Assembly: GCA_963854735.1 (NCBI GenBank)
Contig: OY978097.1
Coordinates: 2,480,001 to 2,544,000 of the forward strand
From: Marvania coccoides
Taxonomy: Eukaryota > Chlorophyta > Trebouxiophyceae > Chlorellales > Chlorellaceae
Length of the DNA: 64,000 nucleotides
Direction: 5' to 3'
Shown here piece after piece: positions 1 through 9,970 of this stretch (its first letter is position 1; each line of letters starts with the position of its first letter). The translations under genes and the position numbers were made by a program. The notes beneath the pieces were generated by a model. The model was not told the DNA's origin. It saw nothing but the letters and a program-made list of their open reading frames with translations, and did no database searches.

Positions 1-119
1 CTCTTCAAAGCGCACCATTGCGTCATTTCTGTAAATTAACGCCTTCTACTGGACTTGATTAGTAACGCTCGCAAGAACTAACCTCCCCTCCCATTTTCGT
101 CGCATACTTCTATCTGTAG

Positions 120-1618
120 ACTTCACCAACCGGGTGGACGACATGCGGCTGCAGGACCTGGCGGAGGGCGACATTCAGGAGCTCGTGGGCGGCGTGCAGG
201 AGGCCTACGGCGACTTCATCTCCCTGGAGTCCCACCACGCCGCTGTGCCGCTACCGCGCCCCCACCTGGCGCTGGCACCCACGGGGTGGGACTTTGGGGC
301 CTCCTCCGACATGGTGACCCGCCTGACCGAGGGCCTGGCCGCGGCTGTGCTCTCCCTGAGACGGAGGTTCACAGTGCGCTACCAGCGCGGCAGCGACGTG
401 GCCCAGCGCCTCGCACAGTCGCTGCACCACCTCACCTCCACAGAGCAGCGCGAGCTCTTCGACTTTGGCACCCGGGGCGGCGAAGCGCCCCCCCTTTTGC
501 TCATCTTAGATAGACGTGACGACCCCGTCACGCCGCTGCTCTCGCAGTGGACCTATCAGGCGATGCTGCACGAGGTGCTGGGCATCCGCGACAACTTGGT
601 GTCGTTGCGGCACGTCGCAGGCATCCGTCCAGAGCTCCAGGACGCCGTGGTGTCCCCCGTTCAAGACCCATTTTATGCGGCCAACATGTACGCGAACTTC
701 GGAGACATGGGGATGGCGGTGAAGGGGCTGGTGGACGCGGTGAGCGCGGAAGACCGCAGCGCGCGCGAGTTTCAGTCACTGGACGACATGGCGTCGTTTG
801 TAGAGAATTTGCCAGCAATGAGCCACCAGGCGGGGATCACCGCCAAGCACGTGGCGCTGATGACGGAGCTGAGCCATGCGGTGGAGCGGAGGTCGTTGAT
901 GCAGGTGTCTGGGGTGGAGCAGGACATCGCCTGCGCCTCTGCCAGCCCGGCATCGCACTATGAAGTGGTGGCGGAGCTCGTCCGTTCGCCGGCAGTGGCC
1001 GCCAGCGACAAAGCGCGGCTGGTGGCGCTTTACGGGCTGCGTTACGAGCGGGAGGGGCGCAGCCAGCTGGCGGTGCTGATGAATGCTGCAGCTGAGAGCG
1101 GTGTTGACCCTGGCACGCTTGCTGCTGTGCGTGCCATGCTGAAGCACTGCACAGCCAGCACCCGCGTGATGGACGTGTTTTCCGACCGATCGCTGTCTTC
1201 CCGGCTGTCGACCCTGGCAAAACAGCACTTGAAGGGAGTGGAGAACGTCTACACGCAGCATGTGCCGCCGCTGGTCTCAGTGCTTGAAAGAGCGGCCAAA
1301 GGGCGGCTTCCAGAGGTAGATTACCCGCGAATTGACTCCCCAGGGGGGGTGGGAGGGGCAGCGGGCAGCGCTGGTGTTGCCCATGAGGCTACGCGGCCGC
1401 CGCGGCTGGTGTTGATATTTATCGTGGGGGGGACTACGTACGAGGAGGCCAGGACGGTGGCGGAGCTGAACGCATCTGCGTCGCGTGGGGAGGGGTGGGC
1501 TGCGGGAATGCGACTGCTGCTGGCAGGCACGGGTCCCCAGAGCGGCGCTAGTTTCTTGGCGGATTGGGAAGAGGTGGCGATGGCTGAACGGGCGCAGGCA
1601 AGGGCTGGGTTGAGATGA
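120..1618 (+). CDS. VPS45: VPS45-like Sec1/Munc18 protein, 5' end outside window
   Basis: Sec1/Munc18 proteins bind syntaxin-type SNAREs and help assemble fusion-competent complexes; VPS45 acts at the trans-Golgi/endosome. The visible part opens with FTNRVDDMRLQDLAE, matching the family's FTN segment, and contains the hallmark LILDRRDDPVTPLLSQWTYQ followed by MLHEVLGI. The C-terminal part carries LIFIVGGTTYEEA, the conserved strand near the end of SM proteins. An intron ends in tag at 117-119, so the exon starts at 120 with the last two bases of a split codon (probably Tyr). The 499 codons here compare with about 570 residues in the family, so roughly the first 70-120 residues lie upstream. 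Assignment to VPS45 rather than VPS33 or SLY1 rests on overall resemblance. Confidence 0.9.
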
Positions 1619-1963
1619 TTGCATTATTTGTATGTAGGCAGGTATTAGAAAATGTAAGTAATTGAAGGCAAGGAGAAGTGAAGGACAGCCAGAGAACATT
1701 CAAAGTACTTGGAGAGCTCAAGGGAGAGTTCTGCGAATTGAGAGCTTACAGACGCAATATATATGAATTTATTTGTTTGTTTCATATGTATAGTTGCCCT
1801 CAATGACGGGTTAGGGCTCGCGAAATAATAAAATAATGTCAGGATTGAAGGTGCCAAGAACCTCGCTAATGCAGCATCAATACAGGCGTCATGCCGCTGA
1901 GTTGATTGTATTGAGATAAATAATATTAACGGCCGGACAAGGTCATAGCGACCGCCACCACAG
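1619..1963. other. AT-rich spacer between VPS45 and the carrier gene
   Basis: Holds the VPS45 3' UTR and the carrier promoter. I see no RNA gene or convincing coding sequence. A/T-rich runs such as ataataaaataatg near 1824 could serve in 3' end formation, but no site can be assigned firmly. Confidence 0.5.
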
Positions 1964-3235
1964 ATGGCTTCCCCCGCCGCTGCCAGCGGCGCAACTGCAG
2001 AAGATACTCCGCCCCTTCTACGCATCGTGCGGACATGGCCTGTCTACGTCAGGGTGCGCTTTTTACCCTTCGGCTTCATCCTCCAACACCTGTACGTATC
2101 TCAAGTGTATTTCTCTCTTCCTCAGGAGCTCATCGCCGGAGGAGCTGCCGGCGCCACCGCCAAGTCGGTTGTGGCCCCTCTGGAGCGCTGCAAGATCCTC
2201 TTTCAGACGGGGAAATTGCACCAAGCCGGCGTGTTCCCTACCATGCGCGCCATTTTTCGCGGAGAGGGCGTCCGCGGGCTGTTTCGAGGCAACGGCGCCT
2301 CGGTGCTCCGCATCGTTCCCTACGCGTCGGTCCATTTTGGTCTGTATGAACAGTATAGACGGGTTCTGGTCACTGCTGTGTACGGCCCCAGGGACGATCA
2401 CCATGGCGTGTCGCCCTTTGTCGACCTTTGTGCGGGGTCTTCCGCTGGTGCCACCGCTGTTCTCGTTACTTACCCATTGGACCTCGTGCGCACTCGGCTG
2501 GCCTACATGACGGAAGCAGGCACGCTAAAAGCGCCACCCAGCGCTGAAACCCGCCTTCCTGGCGCCCCGAGCAGCAGTAGTGGTGCAGCTTCTTTGCCTC
2601 GGCGTTTACACCAGCAACAGCAGCCTGGACACGGGGGCGGGAAGCGTCTGTTGCATGGGTGGCGCACCGCGGACCCACACCACTCCATTCGGGGCGTACT
2701 GGCCACCACGTTACGTCAGGATGGCGTGAGAGGGCTATACCACGGAATGGGAGCATCAATGTACGGCATTTTACCATACGCAGGCCTCAAATTCTTCGTG
2801 TACCAGCACCTCAAGCAGTCGTACTTGGCGTACCACGGCGCGGAGGCGGTGGTGGGCGTGGGGGTGGGCTCAAAGGGCGACTCTCCGCCGGCGCAGGGGC
2901 GGTTGCCGGTCCCTGCCATGCTGGCATTTGGAGGGGTTGCTGGGATAATTGGGCAGACGGCAACGTACCCTCTGGATGTGGTGCGAAGGAGAATGCAGGT
3001 GGAGGGGCTGAAGCGACGGGAGCCGCGCGTGGCGCTGGGCGCTCCGCATTTCCCGGACCAGCCGCTGCCGAGGTCCACCCCAGCCGCGCTGGTGGCCATT
3101 GCGCGGGGGCAAGGGTGGCGGGTGCTGTTCTCGGGGCTCAGCATCAACTACATGAAGGTTGTGCCCTCCACAGCCATCGGATTCACCCTGTACGATTCGT
3201 TGAAGTTGGCGCTTGAGCTTCCGACGCATTTGTAG
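1964..3235 (+). CDS. Mitochondrial carrier family protein, CoA-transporter type
   Basis: Exons 1964-2053 and 2126-3235 give 399 residues. The 72-base intron 2054-2125 has GT-AG ends and happens to be open in frame. Removing it gives WPVYVRELIAGG, which matches the start of repeat 1 in plant CoA carriers. Three mitochondrial-carrier repeats are visible with PxE/DxxR-type signatures: VAPLERCKILFQTG, YPLDLVRTRLAY and YPLDVVRRRMQVE. The LERCKILFQT and RGNGASVLRIVPYA wording is typical of the SLC25A42/SLC25A16 and plant CoAc group, which exchanges CoA across the inner mitochondrial membrane. A low-complexity loop of about 60 residues (Ser, Gln, His-rich) is inserted between repeats 1 and 2 and is not usual for the family. 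Substrate is inferred from family only. Confidence 0.9.
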   Translation: MASPAAASGATAEDTPPLLRIVRTWPVYVRVRFLPFGFILQHLYVSQVYFSLPQELIAGGAAGATAKSVVAPLERCKILFQTGKLHQAGVFPTMRAIFRGEGVRGLFRGNGASVLRIVPYASVHFGLYEQYRRVLVTAVYGPRDDHHGVSPFVDLCAGSSAGATAVLVTYPLDLVRTRLAYMTEAGTLKAPPSAETRLPGAPSSSSGAASLPRRLHQQQQPGHGGGKRLLHGWRTADPHHSIRGVLATTLRQDGVRGLYHGMGASMYGILPYAGLKFFVYQHLKQSYLAYHGAEAVVGVGVGSKGDSPPAQGRLPVPAMLAFGGVAGIIGQTATYPLDVVRRRMQVEGLKRREPRVALGAPHFPDQPLPRSTPAALVAIARGQGWRVLFSGLSINYMKVVPSTAIGFTLYDSLKLALELPTHL

Positions 3236-3578
3236 GCTGAAGTTCGAGCGCTGGAAGCGCCTTCTTCCTTCTTCTATATACGTGTTTGGTTGTTGCGCCT
3301 TTTATTGATACATTTGTACGTATGAATTGACCTGTACTCTTTATTCCTGACTCAACTGAACAAACGAAAAAGAAAGAAACTGAAAGAACTAGATAGCAAT
3401 GCCTGAGGGCTGTGGGTTGAAAGAAAATCCACGGGAGGAGAAAGAAGCAACAGCAAGGGATGAGAGAAAGACAAGAAAGGGGTTTCAATTCTGTGAACAC
3501 ACAGGAAATGGCTGAAAGGTTGCACTGCCGTTGGTCACGCTCTCTTATTGTAATAATTAATTATTGTAATAATTATTT
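3236..3578. other. Convergent spacer (3' UTRs)
   Basis: Tail-to-tail spacer between the carrier and the small CaaX protein gene. It is AT-rich, with taataattaattattgtaataattattttta just before the CaaX gene's stop. Nothing else is recognised. Confidence 0.5.
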
Positions 3579-4064
3579 TTATTGAAGCACGCAGCACCGC
3601 ATTCTGCGCTCGTCCCAGTCGTTTTCCGACCCCATGGTATCGCTAATTTCGTACTCTCGCACCGTGCTGAGCTGCGCATGCCAAGAAACACCTCTTGTTG
3701 TCCGAGGGCTTCGCTTTTTCGCTGCCTGGTCGTCAAGGGAGGGCCTCATCTCGCCCAGCACGTCGTCTGCATCGCTATCTGATGTGGAGGCACTGGATTG
3801 TCGAGCTGTCTCGTTGGGCAGGGGCACCGAGGTCTCTTCAGAGGTGTTTGGTGGCGTCGGAAATTTTGAAAATGTAAACTCAAGCGCCGACGTTCCCTCA
3901 GTAGTGGGCGATGGTGACACAAAGGGACTCTCTGGAAGGGATGCTTGCGGGGGATTAAGTGGTGGGTCAGGTGGTAGGGAGGCAGAGTCTGCTGCTGAAG
4001 GCACAGACGCCATTGCTGGTGTACCTGCTGCATCTCGAATGTCTACTGTCTGCCCGGCCTCCAT
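3579..4064 (-). CDS. Small disordered protein with C-terminal CaaX box (CVLQ)
   Basis: 161 residues from the first in-frame ATG (4064-4062). The first 110 residues are rich in Pro, Ser, Thr and acidic residues and look disordered. The last 50 hold a basic Arg/Lys patch, the segment RGVSWHAQLSTVREYEI, and then ERRMRCCVLQ at the stop. The last four residues, CVLQ, fit a CaaX prenylation box, and X = Gln favours farnesylation. The second Cys beside it could be palmitoylated. The V-(x)n-VREYE segment recalls a short motif I recall from many disordered algal and stramenopile proteins. The frame stays open upstream of the ATG to about 4165, where a possible splice acceptor (taatctcag) lies, so a further 5' exon is possible. 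No known family is recognised. Confidence 0.55.
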   Translation of the reverse strand: MEAGQTVDIRDAAGTPAMASVPSAADSASLPPDPPLNPPQASLPESPFVSPSPTTEGTSALEFTFSKFPTPPNTSEETSVPLPNETARQSSASTSDSDADDVLGEMRPSLDDQAAKKRSPRTTRGVSWHAQLSTVREYEISDTMGSENDWDERRMRCCVLQ

Positions 4065-4658
4065 TTCGATGCCCTCTGAATTGCTATTTGAACCGATTCC
4101 ACTATCCAGCGCTCCAACAGGCTCAATTTCGAGAGAGCCTGCTTGATCGCATGAGATGAGATGACTGAGATTATGTCAATTATATGAGCGGCACACCGCA
4201 ATGCATATTGACGGTTCAAGCAAGCATTACCTTGCTGAAAGAGATGTGCAGTCAACGTATGGGAAGTTCACAAAAAAAGTGTAGATCATTTATTATGTCG
4301 CGGTTGGGCAAAATTGAGAGATTTTGAAGAAGAACGGCTGCTTTAATTTGTGGATATTAAGAATATATCGATTTATACTTTCCAATCCCCATTTGAGCGT
4401 AATGTCATTGTGGCTGGCTCATCCTTCCAGTACTTTTTTTTAAAGCTGTATGGGTGGTGTCTTTACTCCTAACTCGACGAATTCGAGTGCTAAATTACAC
4501 AATCAAATCCTCAATCATCAAGAATCTCATTGCACAAGTCGCATTGCGCGGCACATTGCATCGTGGCAACTGCGCCAACCGCTACTCACAACTGAAAACT
4601 TTGAACCCCTTCCTAAAAAAAAAAAAGTTTGACGGTGAGCACACAGACCTGCACATGC
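4065..4658. other. Spacer upstream of the CaaX gene and downstream of cysteine synthase
   Basis: Likely holds a 5' UTR exon and intron of the CaaX gene on the minus strand (a donor-like caag|gtaatg near 4226-4235 and an acceptor near 4165) and the 3' UTR of the cysteine synthase. Short open frames here lack family resemblance or exon-like composition. Confidence 0.4.
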
Positions 4659-6007
4659 CTACGCCTCTATCTGCTGGTTCTCCACCTCCTCCTTGATGGC
4701 GGAGAATAGCACTGACGACAGGTACCGCTCCCCGAAGCTCGGCAGGATCACTACGATCAGTTTCCCCGCGTTCTCAGGCCTGCTGGCCACCTCCAGCGCC
4801 GCCTTGGCCGCTGCACCCGAGGAAATGCCCACGAACACGCCCTCCTCCAGCGCCAACTTCCGGGCGGTGTCGATGGCCTCATCGCTGGACACAGCTACAG
4901 TCTCATCCAAAATGGAGACGTCCAGGTTGGTGGGGATGAAGCCGGCGCCAATGCCCTGGATTTTGTGGGGGCCAGGAGCGCCGCCAGAGATTACGGGCGA
5001 CTCTGTGGGCTCGACGGCGATGACTTTGATCTCGGGGTTCTTTTCCTTGAGGAACTTGCCAGTGCCGGAGATGGTCCCCCCAGTCCCCACACCGCCGATG
5101 AGGATATCGACCTTTCCGTCGGTTCCCTCCCAGATTTCCTACGTAAAAGGGGGAAGGAAGGGAGAAAAGGAGTAGATCGCGTGGAACTTCAAGGGAATGA
5201 AGAAGCAAAAGGCTGATGCGATGCTGTATTTCATTGTGTTTTTTTAACTCACAGGGCCGGTGGTGGCATAGTGCACTGCCGGGTTGGCAGGGTTTTCAAA
5301 CTGCTGCAGAATGAACGAGTCCTTGGTCTTGGCGGCGATTTCTTCGGCCTTGGCCACCGCCCCCTTCATGCCCTTGGCGGGGTCGGTCAGCACCAGCTGC
5401 GCGCCGAACGCGCGCAGCAAGATGCGACGCTCCAGCGACATCGACGCCGGCATCGTTAGAATCAACTTGTACCCCTTGGCGGCGGCAATGAAGGCCAGCG
5501 CGATGCCAGTGTTGCCAGAGGTGGGCTCCACCAGCGTGGTCTTGCCGGCGGTGATCTTGCCAGCCTTTTCGGCGTCCTCAATCATGGCTTTGCCAATGCG
5601 ATCCTTGACTGAGCTGCACGGCTCATTGCACTCCATCTTCGCGACGATGGTCGCGTCGGTGCTGCCTCCGAGCTTGAGGGTCAGCAGCGGGGTCTTTCCT
5701 GCCAATTTGAAACAACCACAGTGAGAATTAATTTGATGTGCGTGTGTGAGGCAGAGTGTTTGACGACGGGGGTTGAGAGGATAAATCTTGTCCTGGATCT
5801 GTCAAGACCCAGACCCAAAGGAAAACGGGGTGCATGGAACCGCATGCGATGAGGAAGTTGTTGGGATGGAGATAGAGAGTACGCACCGATGAGTTCGTCG
5901 ACACTCTGAGCAATAAACGGCGACATCTTGGCAGAAGTGGGAGCGCTGGCAGAGACGGTGGCTTCAGAGGCAGCCTTCTTGCTAACCTTGCTGGCTTTTC
6001 CCCCCAT
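4659..6007 (-). CDS. Cysteine synthase (O-acetylserine thiol-lyase)
   Basis: Exons 6007-5887, 5698-5253 and 5138-4659 give 348 residues. The enzyme makes cysteine from O-acetylserine and sulfide using PLP. Visible landmarks are DELIGKTPLL at the start of the fold, CSSVKDRIG with the PLP-binding Lys, [12 protein letters not shown] (substrate loop), [16 protein letters not shown] (phosphate-binding loop), [20 protein letters not shown] and the C-terminal [14 protein letters not shown]. All catalytic motifs are intact. About 35 residues precede the fold. They begin [11 protein letters not shown], which fits an N-myristoylation signal (Gly2, Ser6, Lys7) rather than an organelle leader. Splice phases agree at both junctions (ATC G|GA and CCT|GAA). 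Confidence 0.95.
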
Positions 6008-6986
6008 TTGTATTTTTAATTAATGGGGGACATCTCCCGAGTGGAGGAAGAAGAGGATTTCGGTCCTTTCGGTCCATTTTTTTTTTGCCAGAGCAAAAAA
6101 AGGGTACCGGCAATTCATTTATCCCTTTTATTAAGGTGCGTGGTGCATCATATATTTTATGAGCATTTTTTAAGTGGGAGGCGTAGGGGGAGCGAGGAAT
6201 CATTTATTTTTTTTATTTTTTTATTTTTTTATTTAAATCGGTTCCTCGCTTGATTGCTATGGGGGGGGGGGGGGGAGGGGGGCTAGAGAAAGCTTCAATC
6301 TCGCCTTAAATTTGTAATTTCGGGCATCATGTGCGAAGCCCATGCACGGTGCAGAATTCTATTGAGGCCTTCATTAATCGACCACCGACGTCTATGAAAA
6401 TCAAAATTCCTCTCAGTATAGTGAGTCTTTAGATATAAAATTGCGCCTCGCCTTGCGGAGCCCCAATCAATCGCCCCTCACCTGGCTTCGGCCGTCTATC
6501 TGTGGTGGGGGCTCGCATGGGCGCTCCGCAGCACAATAAGTCAAATTGGCTGCGTAACAGGTTTTGCTGCCTTGAGCATCTGGCAGTAGAGAGTTTAGTT
6601 GGCCGCACACCCCTCTCTATCGTGCATGCGTTGCTGACATCTAACTATGAAAACAACTCTGAAAGTCATTTTTAATTTTCTCTGCAGAGTTTTTTCCGTG
6701 AGCGACACGGCACGACTGCTGAGGCAGATTTGGCTGCACAAGGCTCGGGTCTAAAAATATAACATAGAAATTTACACGGAGCTCTGCAGTGCAGGGCTTT
6801 GCTTTTTATTTACACGGTGGATAGGCACATCAACAAACACACATAGAAAAGAAAACAACAACCGGTCGGAGGCAGCTCTGCACCTCGTTTTTGAGGGCAC
6901 AGGGTGTTGGTACAGGTGCAGAGAAACTGCTTCGATGCATATAATGAAGCGAACACATAAAGTAAAGAAAGAAAAAATGTGAAATT
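6008..6986. other. Long spacer between cysteine synthase and DNL zinc-finger gene
   Basis: About 980 bases with no convincing open frame. It contains a poly-G tract (6261-6282), T-rich runs near 6205-6236 and a moderately GC-rich middle (6460-6560). A phrase near 6415 resembles the A box of a tRNA, but no B box or cloverleaf follows. No RNA gene is recognised. Confidence 0.4.
6261..6282. repeat. Poly-G tract
   Basis: Fifteen Gs, one A, then six Gs. A simple homopolymer run in the spacer; another of 16 Gs lies at 49602-49617. Length is probably variable and could be affected by sequencing error. Confidence 0.9.
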
Positions 6987-7819
6987 TTACTCCCCGCGCT
7001 CTTGGCGGCGCTTGGCCTCAATGCGCTCCAATATCTCGGCCACGGCGGGGAAGGAGGCGCGCATGTCGCGCGGGGGGAACACCGCACCCTTCAGCTCGTG
7101 GAAAATCTGCAAAAAAGCACACCAAAATTTGTGAGAAATTTGTTTTCGTTGCAGAGTTCAATCTAAAAAAACAAGAAGAATCGTACCTTGAGGTTGTCCT
7201 TGAGCTTGTGCACCGCCGAGCAGCCGTCGCACCGGCAGAACACCGACCCTTTGCGCCAGGCGTGCGGGTTGATCTCTTTCACGTTCACCTCATCGCAGAG
7301 GTTGCACTGGAAACGCAGCACCCGGGTGCGGCGGGGGTGGCGCCCACGCCCCCGCCGGGAAGGAAGAACATCCGCAGTAGTGTCGTCCCCACTGCCCACG
7401 TAGACGATCCCGGTGCAAGGCTGAGCGATGATTTCTTCAGCCTCGGTGTCGATCACAATCACGCCTGAGCTCAGGCTGGTGGAGAGGCCCAGAGGCTGAC
7501 GAGGACGCACGGCGGGCGGGCAGCTGCGGGCAGCGATATAACGTTGCATTGCCCCGGGCTTTTGCGCAGGAACAAGGCCCTCAGAGCCGGGGGGTGGGGG
7601 GCGGTGCAGAACGAACGAAGCACCCTCGGCTCCGCCGTAAAACAGGCTGTCGTTGCTCCTGCGGCCCATCCACCAGTATCCCCCGCCCGGAAGCTCGATG
7701 GGACGCCCGTTGGGGTGTTGGTGCTGGGAGGCTGCAACTCGGCAGATCCTTTGCCTGGCGAAATTTATTTTTGGTGTTGCAAAAGAGCGGAGCTGCCGGC
7801 ACGTCACCAGCTCCATCAT
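6987..7819 (-). CDS. DNL-type zinc finger protein (Zim17/HEP family)
   Basis: Exons 7819-7187 and 7106-6987 give 250 residues. DNL zinc-finger proteins keep organellar Hsp70 soluble and functional. The finger is complete: FQCNLC (first Cys pair), then INPHAWRKGSVFCRCDGC (second pair), then the name-giving DNL followed by KIFHEL. The junction falls exactly at DNLK|IFHEL, phase 0, with gtacga and tttgcag splice sites. About 150 residues precede the finger. They start MMELVTCRQLRSFATPK with Arg/Ser-rich composition expected of a mitochondrial or plastid leader, and continue with low-complexity Pro/Gly segments. I chose the ATG at 7819; the next codon is also ATG. Which organelle is targeted cannot be told. 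Confidence 0.88.
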
Positions 7820-8143
7820 AAATCTTAAGAAAATAAAACGAAAATACAAAGGGAAAAGGTTTCTGGCAGAGTCTCGAGAGTTTTTCTTGAAAAACAATAT
7901 TTTGATTTTTTTTTACGAGCGTGATCTAGAAGGCATTTAATTTTTGTATTGTGTGTCAGACGCTTGAAGCGTACACACACAGAAGACCGTTAATCGTCGG
8001 ATCACACTTGCATTTATTGTTTTGCTTTTTTGGCAAGCTCCGCTTTATATTATCAAATTTTACTTCATTTATAGTTGTTTGTTCTTGATTAATTTTCATT
8101 GGCCAACGCTTCTACCTCGAGCCCCGTTTTTTCGCACATTAAC
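7820..8143. promoter_or_regulatory. Shared divergent promoter region
   Basis: The 324 bases between the divergent starts of the DNL zinc-finger gene (minus) and the MYND gene (plus) must hold both promoters and 5' UTRs. The region is strongly AT-rich. tttatattatc at 8044-8054, about 90 bases before the MYND ATG, is a possible TATA-like element. Confidence 0.4.
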
Positions 8144-9801
8144 ATGTCCTGTGCCGCTAGCGCCGGCAGCAGTGCTCTGCCGCTATGGCGTCAGCGCCTG
8201 GCAGCTGTCCCCGTGGAAGAGCGCTGTGGCTCGCAAAAGGACCTCATTCGTGCTGTAGATATTCTTGAGAGCTTGACACGAGCATTTGACGGCAGCCAGC
8301 GTTTACCGAGCCCGGGCTCGTTGGAGTTGTTCCGCTTGCTGGTTCTCTTCTTGGAGCTGCACCACCGCCCCATAAAAGACCGCTCGCTTTCCGCGCTTCT
8401 CCCGGAGGTCGTTATCGAGAAGTTCGCCGCCTGTTTGCGAAATAATCCACTGGAAAGCGAAATCGCTTTTTCCAAAGCCTTTGAGCAGCAGGAGGGGGAA
8501 GACAGCAGCTCCCAGCAGTTGTACAAAGACCTGTGTGAAGCCGTCTTGAGGCTGGCCCTTGTTCAATTTTCAGAGCTGTCGTTGATTTCTTCTCCGCCTG
8601 GCTCTGTGCCCTCTCTCCAGTACCTCCTTCCAGCTGACTGGGCCCGAGACGCAAGCAAACTGCTGTCTAGCGCAGATTCCACTTTTGTCGACTCGTTTCT
8701 CTCGAAATTTGACTGTTTGTTGACGCTGGCCGATCTTATGGAGATGAGCCTCGTGTTGCAAGCCGAATTTTTGCTGAAAGCCGCGGAACAAGGGTCGTTG
8801 GACTCCGCGGCGCATGCCCGTGCCCATGCCACAGCCCTCCACTTCATTAACGACCTGGAGAGCGGACCAATCTCGTGGTATGCCTCTTCGAAGCTGTACA
8901 CAGTTCTGCCGGGGCTTCAGCACGTGCTGTCGCTGGAAGAAGGCGCGGAGTGCGATGCAAAGGTGAAGGCCATTATGCGGCGCAACGTGGAGGACGCGGC
9001 CACCGATTACACCCCTGATCCTCTGCGAAATGCCTGGGCAAACTTCGATCTGGCGCTCATGACCGCATCGCCCAGCGGGTGGCGGTACGATGCGGTTGCT
9101 AGGCTGGTGGAGAAGGGTATGAATGGAGTTATGCAAAGAGATGATTTCTTCAGATTAATGCGTATCAGGAATATCGAATTTTGTATTTTTTCAATTGCCC
9201 AGTGTACTCCGAGGATATTTGAGCTCGTTTTGTTCGTTGTTCTGGTACGTTTTTACCTTAAACAGTAAAATTGTTGTTTTCATCTTGCTTCTTGCTCTGC
9301 AGGGAATGAGAGCATGAAGAAGTGCGACTGGCTGCCTCCTTTCTTTGTGCAAGTCATGGCCGAGGGCATGGAGGTGATCACCATGATGCTCAAGGCAGCT
9401 AAAAAAAAATATCCCGACGACTATAAAGAAAGGGTGCTGGATATGGAGGTGCTCACAGCGTTGGAGCCCTCTGAAATCGACTACATCATGGGGGAGCAGC
9501 CAGCGCCTTGGAATGTGCACACGTGCGGCGCATGCGGCAGAGAAGGGCGGGATATGAGCAGTTGTTCGTCAGTGAGTTAGGCTTTATAAATCGTTAAATC
9601 GTATACGTATACCTTACTGATTGGGTTTTAACCATTTTTAAACCATGATTGCAGTGCAAAAAAGTTTTCTACTGCAACAGAGCGTAAGTTAATTTGGCTA
9701 ATGACTTAATTTCTTCAGACCTCACATTTTGGCGCACTTATTTATATTTCAGGTGCCAGAAGCGCGGCTGGAAGGAGCATAAAGCTGACTGCAAGCCGTA
9801 G
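8144..9801 (+). CDS. MYND zinc-finger protein of unknown function
   Basis: Exons 8144-9116, 9303-9571, 9655-9683 and 9753-9801 give 439 residues. The C-terminus is a MYND finger assembled from three exons: CGACGREG, then SSCSS|CKKVFYCNRA|CQKRGWKEHKADC, with all Cys/His zinc ligands present. The 29-base third exon encodes only CKKVFYCNR and part of the next codon; all phases agree. MYND fingers bind Pro-rich peptides and are often found in transcription regulators and methyltransferases. No SET or other catalytic domain is present. The remaining 390 residues are mostly helical-looking and not recognised. I chose the ATG giving MSCAASAG as the first in frame. Confidence 0.85.
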
Positions 9802-9970
9802 AGTGGCCCAATTGAACGAGAACACCAGCAGAAGCGAAGTATTTCAAAATTTGCTGTTGCGCTTAAGGATCGTCATCATCACAATGACAATATTGTTCAA
9901 TCTATTTCATTACAAATGCAATTTTGTTTTTTGGGGTTAAAAATCGAAGTTCTTATTTTTTTATTTCCGT

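Noticed and set aside
776..1261. Long open frames on the minus strand of VPS45 and similar mirror frames under CUL1, eIF5 and the ankyrin kinase
   Set aside because: They mirror GC-rich coding exons, show no family resemblance and lack splice or start context.
6405..6480. tRNA-like phrase (ctctcagtatagtgagtct)
   Set aside because: Looks like part of a tRNA A-box region, but no anticodon stem, B box or acceptor pairing follows.
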